A stretch of DNA of 64,000 bases from an uncultured Clostridia bacterium (GCA_947565865.1 CANOHT010000003.1:62001-126000); one strand, 5' to 3'; shown: positions 34,809-43,878, numbered from the stretch's first letter. Numbers and translations are program-made. Notes: a model not told the origin generated them from the letters alone.

Positions 34809-35750
34809 ATGAACATCGTTTTGTTGGAATCCCTCGCCGTCACAGATGACAAACTGGCTGCCTTGACCGCGCCGCTGCTGGCCGCCGGTCACCATTTCAC
34901 CGCCTATCCCCGCACCAACGACATTCCCACCCTGATCCGCCAGGCCCAGGATGCCGATATCCTGATGCTGGCCAATATGCCCCTCCCCGGCGAGGTCATC
35001 CGTGCCTGTCCGCACCTGCGATTCATCGACGTTGCCTTCACCGGCACGGATCATATTGACCTCAAGGCTGCGGCCGACAAGAGCGTCCGGGTCAGCAACG
35101 CCTCGGGCTATTCCAGCCAAGCGGTGGCGGAATTGGTTATCGGGCAAATACTATCGCTGCTGCGCAACACGCATCCGCTGAATCAGCGTACCCGTCAGCA
35201 GGGTTTGAAGGACGGACTGGTCAGCCATGAACTGGGGAGCCGCACGGTGGGCGTCATTGGCAGCGGCGCCATCGGGCAGCGGGTCATTCAGCTGCTGAAG
35301 GCCTTTGGCGCCCGGGTACTAGCCTACGATCCCTTTCCCCGGGCGCTGGAAGGCGTGGAGAACGTATCCCTGAAAACACTGCTGACCCAATGCGACATCG
35401 TTACCCTGCACTGCCCGCTGACAGAGGACACCCGCGGCCTGATCGACGCGGACGCACTGGCCCTGATGCCCCGCCACGCGCTGCTCGTCAACATGTCCCG
35501 GGGCCCGGTGGTAGATTCTGCCGCCCTGGCACAGGCGCTGAACGCGGAGCACATCGCTGGCGCCGCCGTGGATGTGTTTGAAATGGAACCGCCCATCCCG
35601 GCGAACCATCCTCTCCTGACTGCGAAAAACTGTCTTGTCACCCCCCATGTGGCCTTCGCAACCCACGAATCCATGATTCTCCGGGCCGAGATTGTCTTCG
35701 CCTCGCTGAAGGCGTGGCTGGATGGACATCCCGTCAATGTTGTTCTCTAA
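34809..35750 (+). CDS. D-isomer-specific 2-hydroxyacid dehydrogenase
   Basis: 313 residues. NAD fold TVGVIGSGAIGQRVIQLLKAF near residues 140-160. Catalytic Arg in NMSRGPVVDS, Glu in the AAVDVFEMEPP segment and His in TPHVAFATHES. It reduces or oxidises a 2-keto/2-hydroxy acid with NAD(P). It is 22 bases after the GH31 gene and probably co-transcribed, which suggests a role in the sugar locus or in redox balance. Substrate unknown. Confidence 0.9.
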   Translation: MNIVLLESLAVTDDKLAALTAPLLAAGHHFTAYPRTNDIPTLIRQAQDADILMLANMPLPGEVIRACPHLRFIDVAFTGTDHIDLKAAADKSVRVSNASGYSSQAVAELVIGQILSLLRNTHPLNQRTRQQGLKDGLVSHELGSRTVGVIGSGAIGQRVIQLLKAFGARVLAYDPFPRALEGVENVSLKTLLTQCDIVTLHCPLTEDTRGLIDADALALMPRHALLVNMSRGPVVDSAALAQALNAEHIAGAAVDVFEMEPPIPANHPLLTAKNCLVTPHVAFATHESMILRAEIVFASLKAWLDGHPVNVVL

Positions 35751-35764
35751 GCCGGCCCATCAGC

Positions 35765-35801
35765 AAAGCGGAACGCCTCCTATTGGCAGGCGTTCCGCTT
35801 T
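35765..35801 (+). terminator. terminator of the GH31 operon
   Basis: AAAGCGGAACGCC, loop, GGCGTTCCGCTTT followed by TTC; a long stem with T run, 15 bases past the dehydrogenase stop codon. Confidence 0.8.
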
Positions 35802-35855
35802 TTCTTCATATTGTTATGTGTTTGTGTTGAAGAAGAACGACTCTATCCATCGCGC

Positions 35856-37265
35856 TTATTCCGCCGTTTCCCGGCCCGCCGCTTCCTCGATTTGCCTGCC
35901 CACCAGGCCGCCCTTGGAGACGGTCTGGAGCATCTTGGGGATGTCCATGCCGGTGGCGGCCTTCATGGCCTCGAACACCTGCATCATGGAGCCTGTCATG
36001 TCCCGGGTCAGGCCCGTGGTCGCGCCCTCGCCAAAAAGGATAATCTTCTCGGTCTGCGCCAGAGGCTCGCCAATGGCCCGGGCTATGTCGGGCAGCTGGT
36101 TGATGAGCATTTCCAGCATGGCCGCCTGGCCGTAGCGCTGCATGGCGTCTGCCTTACGCTCGATAGCGATGGCCTCGGCCTCGCCCTTGAGCCGGATGGC
36201 CTCGGCCAGCTTCTCCGCCTCGTACAGCTCCGCGTCCGCCTTGGCCTGCCGCTCAGCCTTTTCGGCCTCCGCCTCAAAAATACGCTTGTCGCGCTCGGCC
36301 TCCGCTTTTTCGCGGATGTCAACGTTCAGCTTTTCGCGCTGAATCTCGACCTGCTGCCGCTCCAGCTCGGTCTGCTTCTGAAGGCGAAGGAGCTCTGCCG
36401 CAGCCCGCTCGGCCTCGAAATTTTTGCGCTCGCGCTGTTCCTCAATGGTATAAGCAATGTCCGCCTTGGCCTTCTCCCGGTCAGCGTCCACCTTGAAGGC
36501 CGCCTGCTTCAGCGCCAGATCCTTCTCCTGCTCGGCAATCAGCGCGTCGGACTCCATCTTGGCCTTGTGTCCCTGCTGCTGGGCCTCCGCCTTGGCGATG
36601 GTGGCATCGCGTTCCTTCTCCACAATGTTCTTGGTGGCCATGGTTTCCACCACGCCATCCTGGTCAGAGAAGTTCTGCACGGTCAAGTTGATGATTTCCA
36701 GACCCATGTTGCTCATGTCATCCGTGGCGGCTCGGCTGGTTTCCGCCGCGAATTTGTCACGGTTCTGCACCAGGTCGGCAATGGTCATCCGTCCGATGAT
36801 CTCGCGCATGTTGCCTTCCAGCACCTGCTGGGCGATGGAGGCAATGTCCTCCGGCTTCCAGTTCAGGAACTGCTCCGCCGCCGTGGCGATGGACAGATCG
36901 TCCGAGCCAATCTTGATGTTGGCCACGCCGTCCACCATGACGGAAATGTACTCCTGGGAGGGCACGGGCTGCGTGGTCTTGATGTCCACCTGCATCAGGC
37001 CCAGGTTCAGATGGTCGATGCGCTCAAAGAAGGGGATGACAAAGGTCGCGCCGCCGCGTACAATGCGGTAGCCGAATTTCTTCACGACAATGTTGCCGTC
37101 GGCATCCTTGACCTTGTACCTCCTGCGGAGCTTGCCGGAGATAATCAGCGCCTGGTTCGGCGGAACCTTGTGATACCTGGGGAAGAAGAGCACCAGCAAA
37201 AGAATGACGCCTACGATGATGAGCAGGGTCATCGGCGTCACGCCGCCAAGAATGGGTTGATACAT
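35856..37265 (-). CDS. flotillin-family (SPFH) membrane protein
   Basis: 469 residues from the ATG after AAGGAGG. One N-terminal membrane helix (TLLIIVGVILLLVLFF), the SPFH domain (about 30-190), then a long coiled coil rich in Ala, Glu, Lys and Arg with EAEAEKAERQAKADAELYEA-type repeats, and a C-terminal oligomerisation part. It resembles Bacillus FloT/YuaG, which scaffolds membrane microdomains. The usual NfeD-like partner (YuaF) is not adjacent. It has its own promoter. Confidence 0.92.
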   Translation of the reverse strand: MYQPILGGVTPMTLLIIVGVILLLVLFFPRYHKVPPNQALIISGKLRRRYKVKDADGNIVVKKFGYRIVRGGATFVIPFFERIDHLNLGLMQVDIKTTQPVPSQEYISVMVDGVANIKIGSDDLSIATAAEQFLNWKPEDIASIAQQVLEGNMREIIGRMTIADLVQNRDKFAAETSRAATDDMSNMGLEIINLTVQNFSDQDGVVETMATKNIVEKERDATIAKAEAQQQGHKAKMESDALIAEQEKDLALKQAAFKVDADREKAKADIAYTIEEQRERKNFEAERAAAELLRLQKQTELERQQVEIQREKLNVDIREKAEAERDKRIFEAEAEKAERQAKADAELYEAEKLAEAIRLKGEAEAIAIERKADAMQRYGQAAMLEMLINQLPDIARAIGEPLAQTEKIILFGEGATTGLTRDMTGSMMQVFEAMKAATGMDIPKMLQTVSKGGLVGRQIEEAAGRETAE

Positions 37266-37330
37266 GTCCCGCGCCTCCTTGTCCATGATCCTGTGGTATG
37301 AAAAACGGCTGCACCTTGTCTCTATGTTCC

Positions 37331-37360
37331 ATTATAGCGGATGATTCCGCTGCAAGTCAA
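37331..37360 (-). promoter_or_regulatory. sigma-A promoter of the flotillin gene
   Basis: Minus strand: TTGACT (37355-37360), 18-base spacer, TATAAT (37331-37336), 66 bases before the start. Confidence 0.7.
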
Positions 37361-37388
37361 CGGCCGTCAGTACAAATTTCGCCTTTTT

Positions 37389-38045
37389 TTACCTTTTTTC
37401 GGCAAGGCTGCGGGGGCATAGCACCGCCACCCGGGGCTGGCAGGAAAGATCCTCTTTCGTCACCCGCAGCAGGTTCGCCGTTTCCGATTCCGGATACAGC
37501 GCCGTGAAGTCCTCCACCGGGGCAATGGGCCAGTCCGGGTTGGCGCTGGTGCGGTAGTGCATGGGCAGGATCACCCGGGCCCGCAGAAGCTCCGCCGTCT
37601 TCCGGGCAGCCTTTGCGTCGATGGTAAAATAGCCCCCCACCGGGAGCATCAGCACATCGGCCGGCGCCAGCCGCGCGATCATTTCAGGCGCGGGCAGGTG
37701 CCCCAGGTCTCCCAGGTGAACCACCCGCAGCCCCTCCGCCTCCACCAGGAACACCAGGGTGCCGCCGCGTTTGGCCCCCTGCTCCTGGTCATGCCAGGCC
37801 GAAACCGCCGTCACCGTCACATCCGGGGCCAGAGTATGCCACCCTTCCTGGTCGATCAGCTGGGTATACCCGCGAACGTTTTCCACCGCGCTGTGGTCGT
37901 GATGGCTATGGGAAATCAGCACCGCGTCGGCCTCCGTGACCGTTACGGGATAGCCGCATTCAGCATCGTAAGGATCCGTGACAAGGCGCATTCCGTTTTG
38001 CATTTCCAGCAGAAATTCAGCGTGGCCGACGCAAGTGATAATCAT
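37389..38045 (-). CDS. metallo-beta-lactamase-fold hydrolase (UlaG-like)
   Basis: 218 residues. Begins IITCVGHAEFLLE, the start seen in the UPF0173/UlaG group. The metal motif is SHSHHDHSAVENV, with further ligands in HLGDLGHLP and PMHYRT. Substrate unknown; relatives hydrolyse ascorbate-6-phosphate lactone or phosphodiesters. The start overlaps the end of the preceding gene by four bases, so it is the last member of a four-gene minus-strand operon. Confidence 0.85.
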   Translation of the reverse strand: MIITCVGHAEFLLEMQNGMRLVTDPYDAECGYPVTVTEADAVLISHSHHDHSAVENVRGYTQLIDQEGWHTLAPDVTVTAVSAWHDQEQGAKRGGTLVFLVEAEGLRVVHLGDLGHLPAPEMIARLAPADVLMLPVGGYFTIDAKAARKTAELLRARVILPMHYRTSANPDWPIAPVEDFTALYPESETANLLRVTKEDLSCQPRVAVLCPRSLAEKR

Positions 38046-38536
38046 CCCATTTCCTCCCCCGAGCCTTCGTCAAACGCGGCATATAAGTAAGGTGTCAGTC
38101 CTGAAGGAAGCGGTTCATGGCAACGCAGACGAGCCGCGTAATCTCTATGCCAGCCCGCGCAAAGGCGCTGAACCTGCCCGCTTCCAGCCTCCGCCGCCTT
38201 CACCAGCGCGCGGACGGCGGCTGGGGGGGCGTCTCCCCCCGGATGTCGCAGAAAAAGCGACAGACAGCACGCCGCCTCCCCGGTTAACGGACGCGGCCGT
38301 ATTTCCGGCGCTTCCACCAGATGATCCAGCAGCAGCCAGCCGCTCTCCGTCCAGGCCCGCCACCCTTTGGCCTCCGTCTCACGGACAAAGGCCGCCAGCT
38401 TCTCCGCATCCACCAGCGAAGGTAAATCCGTCGCCAGCAGCGCTTCCGGATTCAGGGCGCGGCGCAGGGCAGGCGGGCGGCAGACCTCTGTCCGATCCAG
38501 CAGTGCCCGCATTTCCCGGCGCAGCGGGGTCAGCAC
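38042..38536 (-). CDS. uncharacterised protein, unknown family
   Basis: 164 residues if the GTG at 38536 starts translation, 156 if the ATG at 38512 does; neither has a clear ribosome-binding site, and the GTG overlaps the stop of the DUF1934 gene (GTGCTGA). The product is helical, soluble and rich in Leu, Ala and Arg (for example MRALLDRTEVCRPPALRRAL). No motif recognised. Position between DUF1934 and the UlaG-like gene, with overlaps on both sides, supports it as a real gene translated by coupling. Confidence 0.6.
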   Translation of the reverse strand: MLTPLRREMRALLDRTEVCRPPALRRALNPEALLATDLPSLVDAEKLAAFVRETEAKGWRAWTESGWLLLDHLVEAPEIRPRPLTGEAACCLSLFLRHPGGDAPPAAVRALVKAAEAGSGQVQRLCAGWHRDYAARLRCHEPLPSGLTPYLYAAFDEGSGEEMG

Positions 38537-38997
38537 GGCTTCGGCGCCGGCTCGCCGGCCACATATTCCAGCCGCAGGGCGTGCATGGCGGCAAAGCTGC
38601 CCTGAAGATCCAGCTGATATTTCAGGCTGACGCTGCCCCGCTCCGGGGTCAGGTCGCACTGTACCTGGGTGGCAAACAGCGCCATGTCCAGGTCGCCGTA
38701 GGGCGTGTGATACTTGCCCTCAAACCGGCGGTCCTTCACAAAAACCATGGAGGTGCCGTAATCCCCCAGGCGGGTCATGGTCACGCGCCCCGGCTGCATG
38801 CTGAGGATAATGTCCTGGGTCATCACGGAGCCGTCGCCCTCGTCTGTCTGGGTCTCCTGATAGCGCAGCATGTACCCCGAGGGCGTCTGCTTCAACTGGC
38901 CGGTGGTGATGACCCGGATGTTTTCGTCCATTTCCCCCGAGCCGTCGCCGGAGGAGCCGCAAAGGGTCAGCAGCACGGGCATTGCTTTGTCTTTCAT
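38530..38997 (-). CDS. DUF1934 family protein
   Basis: 155 residues. Small beta-barrel of the lipocalin-like YwiB type: SGYMLRYQETQTDEGDG, MTRLGDYGTSMVFVK, YHTPYGDLDMALFATQV match the family pattern. Function unknown; common in Firmicutes, often near argS. The second of two adjacent ATGs (38997) is preferred by spacing from AAGGAG. It overlaps the stop of the upstream metallo-hydrolase gene by one base. Confidence 0.87.
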   Translation of the reverse strand: MKDKAMPVLLTLCGSSGDGSGEMDENIRVITTGQLKQTPSGYMLRYQETQTDEGDGSVMTQDIILSMQPGRVTMTRLGDYGTSMVFVKDRRFEGKYHTPYGDLDMALFATQVQCDLTPERGSVSLKYQLDLQGSFAAMHALRLEYVAGEPAPKPC

Positions 38998-39905
38998 CAT
39001 CTATCTCCTTGCAAAGGCGAACCTTTCGCCATCCTTTGCCATACCAGGGTATTGTCCTCAATCCTGATTTCCACGCGGCCCCGGGCCGTCAGATAGGAAA
39101 GGTAGGAGCGCAGGGTGCTGCCCACCAGGGCATGCTGCTCCACGGTCATCACCAGCCCCTCCTGCTCAAAGAAACGCTTCAGCAGCAGGTCAAAGGGCAT
39201 AGCCTGGTCGCACAGCGCCTCCACCCGGTCGCACAGGGCCAGGATATGCGCCCGGTTGACGGCCGTCAGCGCCCGCATGTCCGGCCCCGCCTCGGCATGG
39301 GAGGGCACAAACATGGACGCCTCCATCCCGTCGATAAGGTCCAGGGTTTCCAGCTGCGCTCCCACGTTCCACAGAAAGGACGCCGCGTATTTGCTCAGCG
39401 TCTGAGGGCTGGTCAGGCTGTCCCCCAGAAAAACCGTGCCGTCCGGCGTGCGGAAGCCCACCATATCCAGGGAGTGCCCCGGCAAGGGAATGATCCCGAC
39501 CTCCTGGGGGAAGGCCGGATCGGAGAAGTCCGTGACCACGCTCTCCTGGGCCATCAGGAACTTATGCCGCAGCTGCACCGGGGGATAGCCGCCGTAGAGC
39601 ACGGAGGGCTCCAGCACGGGATAGCGGGTGAAGGCCGCCTCCATCCCCCCGGCAAAGACCCGGCAGCCTGTTTGCTTCTGCAAATAAGCGTTGCCGCCGA
39701 TATGGTCCGCGTGGGAATGGGTATTCAGAATGCCCCGCAGCGTCCAGCCGCTGCGCTCCAGCACCTGCCGCGCCTTTTTGCCCGCGTCCTTGTCCCCGCC
39801 GCTGTCAATGAGATAAACCTGTTCCCCATCCGGCCGGTAAACGCCAATCTTGGCCGGACAGTTGATATAATAGCTCTGTGCCCCCACCTGGATCAGCTCG
39901 TACAT
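38997..39905 (-). CDS. metallo-beta-lactamase-fold hydrolase (glyoxalase II-like)
   Basis: 302 residues from ATG 39905 (MYELIQVGAQSYYI). The metal motif is LNTHSHADHIGGN, with LPGHSLDMVGF and FLGDSL supplying later ligands, then FVPSHAE. About 80 C-terminal residues form an extra helical region that looks like a winged-helix end (EQHALVGSTLRSYLSYL). It resembles hydroxyacylglutathione hydrolase-like enzymes with a C-terminal extension. First gene of its operon, with a good promoter. Substrate unknown. Confidence 0.87.
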   Translation of the reverse strand: MYELIQVGAQSYYINCPAKIGVYRPDGEQVYLIDSGGDKDAGKKARQVLERSGWTLRGILNTHSHADHIGGNAYLQKQTGCRVFAGGMEAAFTRYPVLEPSVLYGGYPPVQLRHKFLMAQESVVTDFSDPAFPQEVGIIPLPGHSLDMVGFRTPDGTVFLGDSLTSPQTLSKYAASFLWNVGAQLETLDLIDGMEASMFVPSHAEAGPDMRALTAVNRAHILALCDRVEALCDQAMPFDLLLKRFFEQEGLVMTVEQHALVGSTLRSYLSYLTARGRVEIRIEDNTLVWQRMAKGSPLQGDR

Positions 39906-39942
39906 CACCGTATCGCTCCCTTGTTTGTGAACCGTCCCTTGT

Positions 39943-39970
39943 ATTATACCATATTCCGGGAGGAGCGCAA
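39943..39970 (-). promoter_or_regulatory. sigma-A promoter of the metallo-hydrolase/DUF1934 operon
   Basis: Minus strand: TTGCGC (39965-39970), 16-base spacer, TATAAT (39943-39948), 38 bases before the start. Confidence 0.6.
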
Positions 39971-40042
39971 GGCGTGTTCCTCTTGATGTTTCGCGCCCGA
40001 TGGCGTATGATAGGAGCAAACGGATGCAAAGGAGGCTTGTCC

Positions 40043-40924
40043 ATGCTGGTGGAGGCGCGGGCGAAGATCAACTGGTCGCTGGACATTACAGGTCAGCGGG
40101 AGGACGGCTATCACCTGATGGACATGCTGATGCAGCCCATCGCCCTGTGCGACGACGTCACCCTGCTGCCTGCAGACGCCCTCACTTTGACCACCGGCGG
40201 CGATCCCCGCCTTCCGCCATCGGAAAAGCATCTGGCCCTTCGGGCGGCCCGGGCGCTTCAGGCGCACACCGGCTACCCCGGCGGCGCGGCCATCCATGTG
40301 GAGAAGCGCATTCCCATCGGCGCGGGGATGGGCGGCGGCAGCGCGGACGCGGCGGCAGTGCTTTTCGGGCTGAACCAGCTGTGGAAAACTGGGCTGTCCC
40401 CCGCCGAATTGGAGGCGCTGGGCCTGACCCTGGGCGCGGACGTACCCTTCTGCCTCCGGGGCGGGCTGACCCGCACCACGGGCGTGGGGGAAATCATGGA
40501 GCCGCTGCCGTCGGGCCGGGACTGGCCTCTGGTGGTCATTCAGCCCTGCCGGGGACTTTCCACGGGCACGGTCTTTGAGGCCTATCACCAGCAGGCGGAC
40601 GTCGTGCATCCCATGACCGACAGCGCCGCCCTGGCCCTGGCCAGCGGCGATCTGCCGCTGATGAAGCAAAGCCTTGGCAACGTGCTCCAGCCCGTCAGCG
40701 AGGAACTGCGGCCGGACATCGGCAGAGCGCTGCTGGCCCTGCGGCGGCACGGCGCGGCCCTGGCGCTGATGACCGGCAGCGGTTCGGCGGTCTTCGGGGT
40801 CTTCCCCCGGGACAGCCTGGCCCAGGCCGTCAGCCAAAGGCTAAAGGCCCGATGGCGCTATACCTTCCATACCCATACCTGCCGGGACAGCCTGGTATGG
40901 AGAGAGAACGTCGCCGCCGACTAA
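40043..40924 (+). CDS. ispE: 4-diphosphocytidyl-2-C-methyl-D-erythritol kinase
   Basis: GHMP kinase of the MEP isoprenoid pathway. 293 residues. Starts VEARAKINWSLDITGQREDGYH, has the ATP loop IPIGAGMGGGSADAAAVL, DVPFCLRGG and the C-terminal LMTGSGSAVFGVF. The start follows AAAGGAGG. It indicates the MEP rather than the mevalonate route. Single gene, divergent from the metallo-hydrolase operon. Confidence 0.95.
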   Translation: MLVEARAKINWSLDITGQREDGYHLMDMLMQPIALCDDVTLLPADALTLTTGGDPRLPPSEKHLALRAARALQAHTGYPGGAAIHVEKRIPIGAGMGGGSADAAAVLFGLNQLWKTGLSPAELEALGLTLGADVPFCLRGGLTRTTGVGEIMEPLPSGRDWPLVVIQPCRGLSTGTVFEAYHQQADVVHPMTDSAALALASGDLPLMKQSLGNVLQPVSEELRPDIGRALLALRRHGAALALMTGSGSAVFGVFPRDSLAQAVSQRLKARWRYTFHTHTCRDSLVWRENVAAD

Positions 40925-40996
40925 TCGGCCCGTCCGGCAATGCAAAAAGGCAGAGCAGCCACCATCGGCTTGCCCTGTCCTTTTTTTGACGCTCGC

Positions 40997-41557
40997 TTAC
41001 ATGGGCTTGAGATTGCGGTCAAGCCTGTCCACCATCCAGGCCAGCCTTTTTTCCCTCCCAGCCTCCGTTTTAGCATCCAGATACGCCCGTGTGTACGTCT
41101 TCCTTACAGAGGGGGACATGGCCTGAAAATGGGTGAAGGCGGGCTCATGGCCTTCCAGCAGAGCGGACACAGCCGCAATCTGCTCCTCCGTCACCGCCGC
41201 GGGTTGGCGCGCGTTCCACTGACCGTTTTGCTTGGCTTCCTCAATCTTTTGCCTGCCGAAGTCGGTCATCAGCCCCCGCTCCTCCAGCCGCTGAACCAGG
41301 GCCTTGTTTTTCTCCGACCATTTGCTTTTCTCCCGGCGCATGGCGAAGTACTTCCTGTACGTCTTATCGTCAATGCTCTGCATCTGCCCGTCAATCCAGC
41401 CAAAGCACAGCGCCTCCTCAAGAGCTTCTTCGGCCTTAACGGTCTTGGGCCCGCCCGCCTTGCCAAAGACAAGCCAGACGCCCTCCCGCGACAGGCAATG
41501 CTCCTCCAGCCATGCTCTGAACGCCTCTCTGCCAGCAAAGATCAGACCGTTGTCCAT
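40997..41557 (-). CDS. YdeI/OmpD-associated family protein
   Basis: 186 residues from ATG 41557. AFRAWLEEHCLSREGVWLVF, ALCFGWIDGQMQSIDDKTY and the C-terminal LDAKTEAGREKRLAWMVDRL match the YdeI/OmpD-associated family. Role not established; relatives are linked to stress or antimicrobial peptide tolerance. It has its own promoter, so it is probably monocistronic. Confidence 0.85.
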   Translation of the reverse strand: MDNGLIFAGREAFRAWLEEHCLSREGVWLVFGKAGGPKTVKAEEALEEALCFGWIDGQMQSIDDKTYRKYFAMRREKSKWSEKNKALVQRLEERGLMTDFGRQKIEEAKQNGQWNARQPAAVTEEQIAAVSALLEGHEPAFTHFQAMSPSVRKTYTRAYLDAKTEAGREKRLAWMVDRLDRNLKPM

Positions 41558-41599
41558 GCCGTCCCCATCCTTTCGTACCGTCCGTCCCTTGTACCTGAG

Positions 41600-41628
41600 A
41601 TTATAAAGCAATGCTCGCTGAAAAGCAA
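41600..41628 (-). promoter_or_regulatory. sigma-A promoter of the YdeI-like gene
   Basis: Minus strand: TTGCTT (41623-41628), 17-base spacer, TATAAT (41600-41605). Confidence 0.6.
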
Positions 41629-41668
41629 CGGCTTTCCGCAGGACGAAAAGACTGCCCGAACCGCCAGA

Positions 41669-41701
41669 AAGGCCGGAGAAGCCTCGCCTCTCCGGCCTTT
41701 G
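41669..41701 (-). terminator. terminator of the SPOCS/LysM gene
   Basis: AAAGGCCGGAGA, loop, TCTCCGGCCTTT, 18 bases past the stop codon. The stem ends in T's on both strands. Confidence 0.75.
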
Positions 41702-41718
41702 GGACGCCTTTTCGGAAT

Positions 41719-43242
41719 TTACCGGTGCCATACCACCACGCCCTGACCCGTCTTGGGCTCGCCGCCCAGGTCGGGGTTCAGATTCCGTACATCCGTTACA
41801 GGAACGCGGTAGCGCCGGGCGATGTCCCACAGGCTTTCACCGGGCTGGGTGAAATACAGCACAATCCCCTCCTCGGGGCTGCCCGAAGCCACCATGGCCG
41901 CGTCCGTCATCAGCCTTGCTTCATCCGTCACCAGGCCGCTGGACTGCATATGCAGGATGTATTTCATTTCGATACGGTCGGAGGTAATGGCGCTGACGTC
42001 CACATCGCTGGCCGTCAGGCTGATAACGTCGCCCTCCCCGGTTTCCGCCGCGAAGGTCACGCGGAAGGGCTCCTCCTGATACACCGCCACCGGCGCGTCG
42101 GAATCATCCGTCATGTACAAGAGGGTGACTTCCAGCATACCCTCCACATTCAGCCGTCCGCCGATCTGCTCCCGGCCCGTCATCACCGGAGTCGCGAAGC
42201 CGCACAGCACGCCGCGTACCGCAGGCGAGCCCTCGGGCAGCATCAGCATCACCTTGCCGCTTTCCGCCGCCTGATGATAGCGGTCGTCCACCCGGCAGGA
42301 TACGGTCTGCCCCGTAAGGCGCAGATCGTCGCCGGCCACGGTGTAGGCGTCGTCCAGCACGGTCAGCTCTTCCTTGCGGTCGGCCCACGCGCTCAGACCC
42401 AGCAGCACCTCCGCGCGAAGGGTGCGCTCGCCTTTCTCGTCGCTCTGGCTAACCACTGCCACATCGCGGATGCTGACGCGGCCCTCCAGCAGGTCGCCGT
42501 CCTCCCCCGCCAGCTCCACCGTCTGCTCAAAGGGCAGGGTGTGCCGGGTGATGACCACCGGCTTGCCCGGCATATCCGAGGCGTGAACCACCTCCAGCGC
42601 CACCTGGCCAGAAAGGCCCACGCGGCCCATGCCGCCGGTAATTTCCGTCACCTGGGGCGTGGCGGCGCCGTAGAGCGTCTCGCGAATCTGCATCCCCTCG
42701 GGCAGGGCAAATTCTTCCCGCAGAAGCGTTTCCCCGCTGCCCTCGGCCACGGTGCGCTTCACCGTCAGCGGGCGGGACGCCACCTCGATGCCATCCACCC
42801 CGGTGATCCCGGTGATGACCTCCACCGGCTGCTTCGTCAGCGCGCGGCCGGCCAATTGCACCACGGCCTTCAAGGATAAGCGTCCCCCGGCCGCCGAGGC
42901 TTCCACATGCTCCACCTGGGCCTCCAGGCGGCACAGATTGCGGGGCTGCATCCCCGGCATTTCCATCACATGGGTGAAGTCCGCCGTGGCCTCGATGGCA
43001 TTGACCTTGCCCGGGTCTCCCTGGGTGTACAGGGCGTGGAACACCACCTTGCCCGTCACCGACGCCTTATCCTGCAGCGCCTCCACCGCGTCCACCACCG
43101 CCATACCGCCGGCGGAAAGCACCCTGGCTTCCTCCCGCAGGCCGCCCGGAAGGGTGATTTCCCCTTCCACCACCGCCTGATCCGCGCCCGTGCCCGCCAG
43201 ACGCTCCATCTGCACGTTTTCCTTGAGCAACCGCATGTCCAT
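41719..43242 (-). CDS. SPOCS-domain protein with C-terminal LysM (SipL-like)
   Basis: 507 residues. Three DUF3794/SPOCS repeats (about 15-140, 180-300 and 310-450) are followed by a LysM domain (YFTQPGESLWDIARRYRVPV and LNPDLGG). This is the layout and size of Clostridioides SipL, which binds SpoIVA through LysM and is needed to attach the spore coat. The second of two adjacent ATGs is chosen for spacing. A spore-envelope role is inferred from the family. Monocistronic. Confidence 0.88.
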   Translation of the reverse strand: MDMRLLKENVQMERLAGTGADQAVVEGEITLPGGLREEARVLSAGGMAVVDAVEALQDKASVTGKVVFHALYTQGDPGKVNAIEATADFTHVMEMPGMQPRNLCRLEAQVEHVEASAAGGRLSLKAVVQLAGRALTKQPVEVITGITGVDGIEVASRPLTVKRTVAEGSGETLLREEFALPEGMQIRETLYGAATPQVTEITGGMGRVGLSGQVALEVVHASDMPGKPVVITRHTLPFEQTVELAGEDGDLLEGRVSIRDVAVVSQSDEKGERTLRAEVLLGLSAWADRKEELTVLDDAYTVAGDDLRLTGQTVSCRVDDRYHQAAESGKVMLMLPEGSPAVRGVLCGFATPVMTGREQIGGRLNVEGMLEVTLLYMTDDSDAPVAVYQEEPFRVTFAAETGEGDVISLTASDVDVSAITSDRIEMKYILHMQSSGLVTDEARLMTDAAMVASGSPEEGIVLYFTQPGESLWDIARRYRVPVTDVRNLNPDLGGEPKTGQGVVVWHR

Positions 43243-43394
43243 CATGGTCTCCCCCTTCCGTCTGGCACAGGATATGTGCGCCGGGCGGCTGTTAGAACAT
43301 CCGCCGCGCCTCCTGCGTATCGACAAAGCGGCCTGCGCCACGACGCCGGGTTTTGTCCCGGCCGTTGGCCTGTTTAAGGCAGCTTTCTCTGACG

Positions 43395-43737
43395 ATAAGC
43401 GCGAGCATAGCCGCTCAGGGGCCGCGCCCGCTTCGTCGTGCCGAAGGCGTCCGCCGACGGCGGATTAGCCGCTTTGCGCTGTGACTCGGCTGATGATTTT
43501 GGTTCCCTTTTTCCCATCAATTCTTCATCAAATTCTCACTGTTTTTTCCCATGGGGCTGTGCTATATAAGCGCGAGCATAGCCGCTCAGGGGCCGCGCCC
43601 GCTTCGTCGTGCCGAAGGCGTCCGCCGACGGCGGATTAGCCGCTTTGCGCTGTGACTCGGCTGATGATTTTGGTTCCCTTTTTCCCATCAATTCTTCATC
43701 AAATTCTCACTGTTTTTTCCCATGGGGCTGTGCTATA
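43395..43737. repeat. perfect 171-bp tandem duplication
   Basis: Bases 43395-43565 are repeated at 43566-43736 with no difference seen; identity extends one base further. Each unit begins ATAAGCGCGAGCATAG, holds a hairpin TCCGCC-GAC-GGCGGA and ends near GTGCTATA. The second copy ends in TGCTATAAT, an extended -10; the first in TGCTATATAA. The unit lies 140 bases before the XpaC-like gene. 43246-43394 contains no gene I can support. Confidence 0.95.
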
Positions 43738-43739
43738 AT
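43731..43739 (+). promoter_or_regulatory. extended -10 of the XpaC-TelA cassette
   Basis: TGCTATAAT at the end of the second duplicate; no good -35 at 17 bases (TGTTTT). The first copy offers only TATATA. Confidence 0.45.
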
Positions 43740-43878
43740 AGGTCGTGATGGATGATTCCTCCTTTTGTGGCAATCAAGCGCCGGAATGTATTTTTCCGCG
43801 CTCAGGGCTTGCGGGAGCGGACGGAACCATGTATCATTCAGCCTGACAACAGCCTTGACGCAGGATAGAGGAGCCGCC

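Noticed and set aside
43395..43737. Mobile element or attachment site
   Set aside because: Direct tandem duplication with no terminal inverted repeats, no integrase gene and no tRNA nearby.
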